From an uncultured Spirochaetia bacterium (GTDB lineage Bacteria; Spirochaetota; UBA6919), in the NCBI GenBank assembly GCA_913053665.1, contig CAJXGR010000094.1, positions 1 to 9,942 of the forward strand: a stretch of DNA of 9,942 nt. Direction: 5' to 3'. Numbering within the stretch: the stretch's first letter is position 1; every line of letters starts with the position of its first letter. A program made the translations under genes and the position numbers. This document shows positions 5,094 through 9,942 of the stretch, in pieces. A model generated the notes under the pieces. It saw only the letters and a program-made list of their open reading frames with translations. It was not told the origin of the DNA and searched no databases.

Positions 5094-5468
5094 ATGCTGA
5101 TCGAAGATTTCTTGAAAGAAGATGTATTTGCCGTTGTGGGAGCCTCCAGCAACCCCGAAAAATACGGGAACAAGATCTACCAGCACTTAAAAAAGCTGGG
5201 GAAAAAGGTCTACCCCATACACCCTGCTATCACTGAACTGGACGGCGAACCTGTCTACAAAACCTTAAGTGACATCCCTGAGAAAGTGAGTGTAGTCGAT
5301 GTTGTCGTTCCCCCACAAGTGACTGAGAAGGTGGTGGAAGAGTGTCTAAAGCTTGGGATTACGAAAGTCTGGATGCAACCTGGGGCTGAGTCAGCCAAAG
5401 CCATTGAGTTCTGCGAAAAGAATAATATAGATGTGATCTCCAACGCCTGCGTGATGATGGAATCTTGA
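5094..5468 (+). CDS. CoA-binding protein (YccU-like, CoA_binding_2 domain)
   Basis: This 124-residue single-domain Rossmann-like protein resembles the CoA-binding part of succinyl-CoA synthetase alpha (PF13380). It has the nucleotide loop FAVVGASSNPEKYGNKIY at residues 12-29, VYPIHPAITELDGEPVYKTL, then VVDVVVPP at 67-74 and VWMQPGAES at 92-100, and it ends in NIDVISNACVMM. Full length for the family, it probably binds CoA; the physiological role is poorly known. AAAGGA (5081-5086) precedes the ATG by 7 bases. A hairpin repeat separates it from the redox genes upstream, so membership of that operon is uncertain. The lipoprotein frame downstream overlaps or abuts its 3' end. Confidence 0.92.
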   Translation: MLIEDFLKEDVFAVVGASSNPEKYGNKIYQHLKKLGKKVYPIHPAITELDGEPVYKTLSDIPEKVSVVDVVVPPQVTEKVVEECLKLGITKVWMQPGAESAKAIEFCEKNNIDVISNACVMMES

Positions 5469-5514
5469 GAGACTATTTATAGAAAAATACTTATTCATCC
5501 CAATAATTGTCCTC

Positions 5515-6471
5515 TTGGCAATGAGTTGTGGCAAAAATGATCCTGTCACTAATAGTAAGGGGCACTCACTCCATCGTAATGCTAAATATATTGAACCCTT
5601 AAAATCCTATCAAAAAGTCAATCCTTTTGACTTTTTCAGGAAGGTCTATACAAATCATCGTAAAGGGATTCAGAATCACTACAAAGAGCAATTTAGGCGA
5701 TTTTGCAAGGCTTATTCCATCCACCCAAACTACAAACCTAATGAAGACTTGTTTTATCAAATCCTGTTCTATCACAAGCTATTTACCTCCTCAGGAGCTA
5801 TAGACGGGGACCGATCAGGGGTTTTGCGAATACCTTACTTTTGGCATTGGGTGGCAAACAATCCTAGGTATCAAATCAGATCCATTAGGAAATCCAGAAG
5901 ATTGAAGTCCATAAAGCCCCCTCCTGAATATGGAAAATACAAATCCTTTGCCGATATTGACCGCCTGCCCACACTCTTTTATAAGGATTTATTCAGCCCT
6001 CGCCAGTTATACTCTCACCCAGATTTTGGTCGCTTTTACACTTTTGGATGGTGCAGTGAACGGGAAATGGCCTTTGTCTGCCTGGTTAAAGGTTTAGGGA
6101 TTAAGTATGGTAAAGTTGTTGTAGAAGGCGGACATAGCTGGTCAGAGGTTCTACTAACCTTTCACAACAGGAAGGGGAGGAAGGTTTTATATCTTTGCAC
6201 GGTGGATAATACATTTGATCAAGTCTCCTTTAAACGTGTGAGCCATCAGTTCAATATAAATAAGTGGTTCAAGGACTTTGGGAAGGAGAAAATGGGTCAA
6301 CCCACGTGTTCGTCCTTCCATCACCTCTCCGTACGGGTTCAACATGTTGAACCCGTACAGAGAGGTGGCATTCGCCCTTCTTGTGCCTGCATAATGCTTT
6401 GGATCGGGCAGACACATGAGTCTGCCCCCTACAGGCTATTGTCACCAGGTGTTTTGCATTATAATTCTTGA
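5515..6471 (+). CDS. Transglutaminase-like lipoprotein, start codon damaged and 3' end repeat-derived
   Basis: The frame encodes a papain/transglutaminase-like Cys-His-Asp protein. Counted from the first usual start codon (TTG 5515), WCSEREMAF gives C180, EGGHSWSEV gives H207 and TVDNTFD gives D231, in the right order. The frame continues upstream without a normal start and reads EKYLFIPIIVLLAMSC, a complete lipoprotein signal with lipobox AMSC. An ATA codon at 5479 stands where the initiator ATG would be expected. From 5515 the signal would be lost. The last 58 or so codons (from about 6294) run through hairpin repeats, so the native C-terminus near KDFGKEKM has been extended or replaced. 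It may use a rare ATA start, or it may be a recent pseudogene. Confidence 0.65.
   Translation: MAMSCGKNDPVTNSKGHSLHRNAKYIEPLKSYQKVNPFDFFRKVYTNHRKGIQNHYKEQFRRFCKAYSIHPNYKPNEDLFYQILFYHKLFTSSGAIDGDRSGVLRIPYFWHWVANNPRYQIRSIRKSRRLKSIKPPPEYGKYKSFADIDRLPTLFYKDLFSPRQLYSHPDFGRFYTFGWCSEREMAFVCLVKGLGIKYGKVVVEGGHSWSEVLLTFHNRKGRKVLYLCTVDNTFDQVSFKRVSHQFNINKWFKDFGKEKMGQPTCSSFHHLSVRVQHVEPVQRGGIRPSCACIMLWIGQTHESAPYRLLSPGVLHYNS
6294..6427. repeat. Cluster of three hairpin repeats in the 3' end of the lipoprotein gene
   Basis: Three stem-loops follow one another. (1) GGGTCAAC (6294-6301) pairs with GTTCGTCC (6308-6315) with one mismatch and G-U pairs. (2) A 46-base near-perfect palindrome spans 6322-6367, with arms CACCTCTC and GTACGGGTTCAACA; its central 28 bases (6331-6358) are perfectly symmetric. 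(3) GGGCAGAC (6406-6413) pairs with GTCTGCCC (6420-6427). An outer pair ATAATGC (6391-6397) and GCATTAT (6456-6462) encloses the third. Short GGGCGAACAC/GGGCAGACAC-type hairpins next to CCCCTAC are common dispersed repeats in environmental genomes. The cluster ends just before the convergent Fe-S gene and may also serve as a terminator. Confidence 0.8.
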
Positions 6472-6477
6472 ACTGAA

Positions 6478-7785
6478 TCAAATAGCCAGAGAGTTTTGGA
6501 ACCTCATAAGGTGAATGGGATTCCCTTTGATCCGTAGTTTCCTGGTAATAATGGCTCTGAAAAGGGATCTCTCACCATTAAGAAAAGCAACCCATGTTTC
6601 ACTATCCACTTTGGCACGGAGATTCGCCTTGCCGATCAGGCCATCATGGACTTCTAACCGACCTTTGGATATGGTAACCGTAGCGGATACCTTCTCTTTA
6701 CCGGTGAACTCGAAGTGAATAGTCACTTCAACCCCTTTTCCTTTCAGTGGATCAAAGACCAATTTGATGCCCATAAGGAACTGAGCCACAGATCTAGGTC
6801 TCATATGAAAGTGAGCGTAACGTAATTCTTTATATTTATTGCGTTTAGCAATAGACTCAGCCCGTGTTCCCTTGTTGACATAGACGGGTTCTTCCTTCTC
6901 TCTTAACGGCTTTACGATTTCCTGAACGTAGGCTTTTTTGTCGGCATGATAATGGTGAATGATGTCTTCACCAGCTGGACAGACGGCCATGCAGTAAGCC
7001 GCCTTATAGTTGGCTCCAAAAGACAGGGACTGCCAGAAGGAGACGGTTTCTCGATCATGAACCTTTGATCGGTAGGACTTAACCGACTTTGATGAGACGA
7101 CTTGTTCTACCCAGTCTTGAAATCCCCCCATGAACTCTCTGTAGTTATGAGTGGCACAGGCAGTAAAGTCAAGTCCTTCTTCGCGTACAGCTCCCACTGG
7201 GCAGGCTGAAATGCATAAACGGCACTCAAAACAGGGATTCTCTTGAAGAGGCTGATCATATCGGTCGACTGGAGTATCGATAAGTATAGAATCTAATAAG
7301 ATAAAGTTGCCAAACTTTGGGTGAATCACATTTCTATGGATACCCATTAGACCGATCCCTGCTTGAACCGCCATGACCTTATGACTCACATACCAAATCT
7401 TACCAGGCCAACGATCTGCATCCATTGGGAAACCCATACTGGTTCGAACTCCTCGTATGCCACGCTGGTTGAGTTTGAGTATGATTCGTCGGGAGATCTC
7501 TTCAATATGGTGAGACATATGATGGAACTCGTTATTTGCCACATATCGAATGGGACTCTGGATGTTTTCACGGTTCATTGTTTTAATGATGGAAATAATG
7601 GTCTGAGTCTTAGGGTAGGCTGTGAGTAGATCATTTCGCTCGAAGGAAATGGCCTCTCGATCAATGTTCACAAAACCAACATCATCAGCCCCTTCTTCCA
7701 GACATAGCTTTTTCAATGATTCAGCAGAAAAGGGCTGATCAACTCCCTCTTTTGAAGCTAGTTCTTGTACTGATTCGTCATTCAT
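6478..7785 (-). CDS. Epoxyqueuosine reductase-like 4Fe-4S protein with C-terminal SCP2-like domain
   Basis: This 435-residue protein has two parts. Residues 1 to about 325 resemble the QueG / reductive-dehalogenase-type Fe-S family. A cobalamin-domain-like N-terminal part contains GIGLMGIHRNVIHPKFGNF (143-161). CFECRLCISACP (185-196) binds one 4Fe-4S cluster through C185, C188, C191 and C195. A second group, C265-x3-C269-P, lacks the usual first two cysteines; C210 might help. Residues from about 328 to 435 resemble an SCP2 sterol-carrier domain, a hydrophobic ligand pocket (VEVTIHFEFTGKEKVSATV, FLNGERSLFRAIITRKLRIKG). Substrate unknown; a lipid-like or hydrophobic one is inferred. TAGGAGGA-type ribosome binding (7791-7797) supports the start. 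marR lies upstream, with two operator copies between. Confidence 0.85.
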   Translation of the reverse strand: MNDESVQELASKEGVDQPFSAESLKKLCLEEGADDVGFVNIDREAISFERNDLLTAYPKTQTIISIIKTMNRENIQSPIRYVANNEFHHMSHHIEEISRRIILKLNQRGIRGVRTSMGFPMDADRWPGKIWYVSHKVMAVQAGIGLMGIHRNVIHPKFGNFILLDSILIDTPVDRYDQPLQENPCFECRLCISACPVGAVREEGLDFTACATHNYREFMGGFQDWVEQVVSSKSVKSYRSKVHDRETVSFWQSLSFGANYKAAYCMAVCPAGEDIIHHYHADKKAYVQEIVKPLREKEEPVYVNKGTRAESIAKRNKYKELRYAHFHMRPRSVAQFLMGIKLVFDPLKGKGVEVTIHFEFTGKEKVSATVTISKGRLEVHDGLIGKANLRAKVDSETWVAFLNGERSLFRAIITRKLRIKGNPIHLMRFQNSLAI

Positions 7786-7806
7786 ACTGATCCTCCTTTA
7801 TTAATG

Positions 7807-7843
7807 AAGTGCATATACACTCTATAAAGTGCAGTTACACTCT
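7807..7843. promoter_or_regulatory. Two operator copies upstream of the Fe-S gene
   Basis: AAGTGCATATACACTCT (7807-7823) and AAGTGCAGTTACACTCT (7827-7843) are direct repeats spaced 20 bp apart, about two helical turns. Each contains AGTG and CACT as inverted half-sites around 6 bases. They lie between marR and the Fe-S gene. A third, partial copy overlaps the marR promoter. MarR dimers bind such short palindromes, so these are the likely MarR operators. Confidence 0.75.
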
Positions 7844-7857
7844 TATGGATAAAAAAA

Positions 7858-8310
7858 CTACTTTATATGACTCGCTGAAATTAATCCTTTGAGTTCTCCC
7901 GATAGATCTTTCCAACGCTGATCACCGAAGCTCTTAAGGATATGAGCTTGAGCTTTCTCCCAAAGGGGCAGAGCTTTAGCAATTACTTCCCTTCCTTTAT
8001 TGGTGACAACAACCTCTCGGGTTCTTCTATCTTCTCCCTCGTAGATATGGATTAACTTTTGCCTGGAAAGGGGTTTAAGGTTTCGAGTGAGGGTGGTTCG
8101 ATCAATAATCAAGGCTTCGGCTAAACCTGTAATCGTTACAGGACCCATGCCAAAGACCATCGCCATTAGGGTAAACTGCGTGCCACGCAAACCACTGGAC
8201 TGCATGATCTCGTCATAAACCTGTGTGATAGCACGAGTAGTCATTCGCAGATTAGTGGAGACACAGTCACGACATTGAGCAATATCTTTTGGACTGATAG
8301 AAGGTTTCAT
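7858..8310 (-). CDS. MarR-family transcriptional regulator
   Basis: This 150-residue winged-helix regulator has the MarR recognition region TITGLAEALIIDRTTLTRNL followed by the wing EGEDRRTREVVVTNKG, which matches the family's DxR...LTxxG signature. An N-terminal helix with two cysteines (AQCRDC, C14 and C17) could sense oxidants, but this is unproven. The start at ATG 8310 is preferred over GTG 8328. The promoter -10 element ends 7 bases before this ATG, so the GTG would lie upstream of transcription. No ribosome binding site precedes it, as expected for a leaderless mRNA. The Fe-S/SCP2 gene follows after 72 bases on the same strand and is the probable target. An operator copy on its own promoter implies autoregulation. 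Confidence 0.9.
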   Translation of the reverse strand: MKPSISPKDIAQCRDCVSTNLRMTTRAITQVYDEIMQSSGLRGTQFTLMAMVFGMGPVTITGLAEALIIDRTTLTRNLKPLSRQKLIHIYEGEDRRTREVVVTNKGREVIAKALPLWEKAQAHILKSFGDQRWKDLSGELKGLISASHIK

Positions 8311-8316
8311 ATTATG

Positions 8317-8346
8317 AAGTATATACACGTTTTATAGATTAGTCAA
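8317..8346 (-). promoter_or_regulatory. marR promoter with overlapping operator
   Basis: On the minus strand TTGACT (8346-8341), a 17-base spacer and TATACT (8323-8318) form a near-consensus promoter. Transcription would begin at about 8311-8310, on or next to the marR ATG. The plus-strand sequence AAGTATATACACGT (8317-8330) resembles the two operators before the Fe-S gene and covers the -10 element, so a bound dimer would block initiation. Confidence 0.7.
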
Positions 8347-8392
8347 GCTTTTTTTAATAATTGAAGAGTGTCAATGATTTTCTATAATCCCT

Positions 8393-8421
8393 TTGACTAA
8401 TCCTTACTTCATGATTATATT
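8393..8421 (+). promoter_or_regulatory. hicB promoter
   Basis: TTGACT (8393-8398) and TATATT (8416-8421) are separated by exactly 17 bases, each one mismatch from consensus. The predicted transcription start is near 8428, giving a leader of about 26 bases that includes GCAGGA before the hicB ATG. It is divergent from the marR promoter about 50 bases away. Confidence 0.65.
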
Positions 8422-8453
8422 ATTGTTATCTCAACAGTTAAAAGCAGGAAAAA

Positions 8454-8666
8454 ATGCATAATGAGTTTACAGCAATTATTGAAAAAGAAGAGGATTGGTT
8501 TATTGCCTACTGTCCGGAAATACCAGGAGCTAATGGGCTGGGTAAAACCATTGAAGAATGCTGTCAAAACTTGTCAGAGGCCATTTCATTGATCCTGCAG
8601 GATCGACGGGATGATGCTTTACGGGGACTCTCTGACGATGTTCTAAAAGAAATAATTACGATCTAA
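8454..8666 (+). CDS. hicB: HicB-family antitoxin (short form)
   Basis: This 70-residue protein has the HicB partial RNase H-like fold: FTAIIEKEEDWFIAYCPEIPGANGLGKTIEECCQNLSEAISLIL is the conserved core. It ends in LKEIITI without the C-terminal DNA-binding domain found in longer HicB proteins. HicB neutralises the HicA mRNA-interferase by covering its active site. The promoter and GCAGGA ribosome binding site precede ATG 8454. Its stop overlaps the hicA start by one base (TAATG), the order hicB-hicA. Because hicA here is frameshifted, the antitoxin may be an orphan that persists without a functional toxin. Confidence 0.9.
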   Translation: MHNEFTAIIEKEEDWFIAYCPEIPGANGLGKTIEECCQNLSEAISLILQDRRDDALRGLSDDVLKEIITI

Positions 8667-8849
8667 TGAAGCGTCAAAAGCTGCTTAAACATCTACGTCG
8701 TCATGGATGCTATCTTAAACGCGAAGACCCCCCATTTCTTGTGGATCAATCCTCTTACAGGGTCTCTTGAGGCTATCCCAGGACATAATAAAATACCAAA
8801 TCTTCTTGCAAAGAAGATCTGTAAAAGTTTATCGATCCCAATAATATAA
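8666..8849 (+). pseudogene. hicA: Frameshifted HicA toxin
   Basis: ATG 8666 opens MKRQKLLKHLRRHGCYLKRE, a typical HicA N-terminus, but the frame stops at 8768-8770 after 34 codons. The rest of HicA is intact in another frame: HFLWINPLTGSLEAIPGHNK from 8733, then the IPNLLAKKI...SLSIP ending, with TAA at 8847-8849. The change falls at or near the run of six C residues at 8728-8733. It corresponds to one inserted base, or to two lost bases, since relatives usually have about three residues between RE and the catalytic His. The histidine (codon at 8733) is downstream of the break, so the truncated peptide should be inactive. A sequencing error in the C run cannot be excluded. Confidence 0.87.
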
Positions 8850-8863
8850 GGCTGGAAAGCCTT
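8848..8863. terminator. Small hairpin between convergent hicA and merR
   Basis: AAGGCT (8848-8853) and AGCCTT (8858-8863) form a 6-bp stem with a GGAA loop, overlapping the hicA stop and lying 11 bases beyond the merR stop. The flanks are AT-rich but lack a T run, so it is at best a weak bidirectional terminator. Confidence 0.35.
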
Positions 8864-8873
8864 TAAGCATAAC

Positions 8874-9215
8874 TCACTCCTCTTTTGATTGATCAGCCAG
8901 CTGAGTAAAGACTGTATGAAGCTTTTTCATTCTCTCACCAATCTTTCTGGCGGCCGCATCCAAAGTAAAACCTTCTTCCAACAGTTCCTGGATCAATATT
9001 ATCTTTTTGATATTCAAATAGTCATATCGCCTGGTGCTTGACTCACCCCCTTTTAGCGAGTGAATGATCCCTTTCTCTTCCCAGTATCGGATCTTTCTTT
9101 GGGCTACTCCTGTAATATCAGCGACTTCCCCTATTCCAACGATCAATCTTTTAAGTAAATCAAAGTCCTGCAGGATGTTTTCATATGGATTCTGTTCTTC
9201 CATTATTGTCACCAT
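8874..9215 (-). CDS. MerR-family transcriptional regulator (short form)
   Basis: This 113-residue protein has a MerR winged-helix domain: VGIGEVADITGVAQRKIRYW (residues about 26-45), then EEKGIIHSLKGGESSTRRYD and the second helical part IKKIILIQELLEEGFTLDAAARKI. The dimerisation helix is short and there is no C-terminal sensor domain or metal-binding cysteine, so it belongs with small MerR-like proteins that act without a recognised ligand. An extra N-terminal segment (NPYENILQDFDLLKRL) precedes the helix-turn-helix. ATG 9215 has no ribosome binding site. ATG 9203, with GGTGA a few bases upstream, is a reasonable alternative start. It is divergent from the dehydrogenase gene, whose promoter region holds the likely binding sites. 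Confidence 0.88.
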   Translation of the reverse strand: MVTIMEEQNPYENILQDFDLLKRLIVGIGEVADITGVAQRKIRYWEEKGIIHSLKGGESSTRRYDYLNIKKIILIQELLEEGFTLDAAARKIGERMKKLHTVFTQLADQSKEE

Positions 9216-9224
9216 TCAGCGTCA

Positions 9225-9243
9225 TTTGTAATATTTTTACAAA
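9225..9243. promoter_or_regulatory. 7-5-7 inverted repeat near merR start
   Basis: TTTGTAA and TTACAAA form a perfect inverted repeat around TATTT, 10 bases upstream of the merR ATG at 9215. It may be an autoregulatory operator covering the merR transcription start. Confidence 0.5.
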
Positions 9244-9271
9244 ATAGGCAAATAAATACCATTTGCCTATT
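9243..9271. promoter_or_regulatory. 11-7-11 inverted repeat, candidate MerR operator
   Basis: AATAGGCAAAT (9243-9253) and ATTTGCCTATT (9261-9271) are exact reverse complements around AAATACC. The right arm overlaps the -35 hexamer of the proximal promoter candidate for the dehydrogenase gene. This is the longest perfect inverted repeat in the intergenic region. It shares one base with the preceding repeat. Confidence 0.65.
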
Positions 9272-9317
9272 GTCACGTCTTTCCTTTTGTCATATATTTC
9301 CAATCAATAGATATAAT
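9270..9317 (+). promoter_or_regulatory. Two overlapping promoter candidates for the dehydrogenase gene
   Basis: P1: TTGTCA (9270-9275), 17-base spacer, TATATT (9293-9298). P2: TTGTCA (9287-9292), 19-base spacer, TATAAT (9312-9317). The over-long 19-base spacer of P2 is the hallmark of promoters that MerR proteins activate by untwisting DNA. P1 has normal spacing and its -35 touches the 11-7-11 repeat. A repress-one, activate-the-other arrangement is possible but inferred. Confidence 0.55.
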
Positions 9318-9359
9318 CTACATACTTTCTCATATTATTTCAATCCGGTGGGGCAAAAA

Positions 9360-9942
9360 ATGAAGAGACTCTTAGGGAAAAAGGCTGTTATCACGGGTGG
9401 GAGCGAAGGAATCGGTTTAGGTATCGCCAGGGCAATGGCTCAAAACGGTGCGGATATACTTCTCATTGCAAGGAATCAGGATAAATTAGATCGGGTTTCC
9501 CATGACCTAAAGGGCTTTGAGGTGGATATAAATACTTTATCCGCTGACCTATCCAATGCTTCCACGATAGATAAGCTCTCAAAGGATATTCTATCCAAAT
9601 GGAACTCGATTGATGTCCTTGTAAACAATGCTGGGACAGCCATATTTGCCCCATTGTCTGAGGTCTCCGAACAGGATTATGATCTACAGATGAATCTCAA
9701 TGTTAAGGCCCCGTATTTATTAACTCAAAAGCTCCTACCGGCATTAATAAAGTCCAAAGGCAGTGTGATCAATATTTCATCTTATCTGGCCCATAAAATG
9801 ATTTCCAGGGCGTCATCCTCAGTTTATTCCATGACCAAAGGAGCTATGAACTCATTCACTAAAGCGCTGGCCTATGAGCTTGGATCCAAAGGGATTCGGG
9901 TGAATGCCATTGCACCAGGGACTGTGAATACCCCTTTGGTTC
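9360..9942 (+). CDS. Short-chain dehydrogenase/reductase (partial)
   Basis: The frame is open from ATG 9360 to the right edge, giving 194 residues; the C-terminus is missing. It is a classical SDR with a Rossmann fold. TGGSEGIG at residues 12-19 binds NAD(P), NNAG is at 89-92, the active-site Asn region MNLNV is near 111-115, NISS is at 138-141, and YSMTK has catalytic Y156 and K160. IRVNAIAPGTVNTP is the usual substrate-side segment. The gap from NISS to Tyr is two residues longer than usual. The substrate cannot be told from the sequence; glucose-dehydrogenase-like and 3-oxoacyl-ACP-reductase-like members look similar. GGTGGGG (9347-9353) precedes the ATG by 6 bases. It is divergent from the merR gene, which probably controls it. 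Confidence 0.92.
   Translation, partial: MKRLLGKKAVITGGSEGIGLGIARAMAQNGADILLIARNQDKLDRVSHDLKGFEVDINTLSADLSNASTIDKLSKDILSKWNSIDVLVNNAGTAIFAPLSEVSEQDYDLQMNLNVKAPYLLTQKLLPALIKSKGSVINISSYLAHKMISRASSSVYSMTKGAMNSFTKALAYELGSKGIRVNAIAPGTVNTPLV

Noticed and set aside
6187..6481. Two minus-strand frames of about 70 residues across the lipoprotein 3' end
   Set aside because: Their protein-like look comes from the palindrome, which gives VRVQHVEPV on both strands. They have no start signals and overlap a better-supported gene.
7363..7629. Frames antisense to and overlapping the Fe-S protein N-terminal half
   Set aside because: They are shadows of a long conserved frame, with no start signals or known motifs.
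8393..8421. Second MarR operator site between marR and hicB
   Set aside because: GAGTGTCA near 8365 looks vaguely like a half-site but lacks the AAGT...ACAC symmetry of the other copies.
9463..9654. Minus-strand frame of 63 residues within the dehydrogenase gene
   Set aside because: The plus frame has all SDR motifs through this region. The antisense frame has no support.

Overview
The window looks like a moderately AT-rich chromosomal segment from a free-living Gram-negative bacterium. Two predicted lipoproteins with classical lipoboxes support an outer membrane. Dispersed hairpin repeats, several toxin-antitoxin (TA) genes and a Uma2-type nuclease gene recall environmental lineages such as Desulfobacterota, Nitrospirota or Planctomycetota. 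That placement is an inference from gene content; nothing here fixes the taxon.

Left part (1-2852, all minus strand). An ankyrin-repeat lipoprotein gene heads a tightly packed run of small genes of TA type. In order of transcription these are a BrnT-like toxin, an unrecognised 61-residue partner, a DUF433 antitoxin-like protein, a minimal nucleotidyltransferase (MNT) and a HEPN protein that runs off the left edge. The 3' end of the ankyrin gene recurs as two decayed copies, one after the 61-residue gene and one after the DUF433 gene. Each small-gene block is therefore punctuated by the same ankyrin tail. This is the most unusual architecture in the window.

Centre (2984-5468, plus strand). 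A Uma2-family nuclease gene is followed by a compact thiol/redox cluster: an ArsR-type regulator with four cysteines, a thioredoxin with the rare active site CMPC, a CGYC glutaredoxin-like protein, a tiny DUF6132 membrane protein and a CoA-binding (YccU-like) protein. The arsR promoter region carries a clear -35/-10 pair with an inverted repeat between the elements and a perfect 12-bp palindrome downstream. A hairpin repeat of a type common in environmental genomes separates DUF6132 from the CoA-binding gene.

Right of centre (5479-8310). A transglutaminase-like lipoprotein gene appears to have lost its normal start codon (ATA where ATG is expected), and its 3' end has been taken over by a cluster of three hairpin repeats. 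Converging on it is a gene for an Fe-S protein related to epoxyqueuosine reductases, fused to a C-terminal SCP2-like domain. A marR gene lies upstream on the same strand. Three copies of an AAGT...ACAC half-palindrome sit before the Fe-S gene (two copies, 20 bp apart) and on the marR promoter (one copy). This suggests that MarR controls both itself and the Fe-S gene. The marR transcript is probably leaderless.

Right end (8393-9942). A hicB antitoxin gene with a good promoter is followed by a frameshifted hicA toxin gene. A MerR-family regulator is divergent from a short-chain dehydrogenase gene that runs off the right edge. Their shared intergenic region holds two perfect inverted repeats and two promoter candidates, one with the 19-bp spacer typical of MerR-controlled promoters. 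No rRNA, tRNA, CRISPR array or transposase gene was seen.
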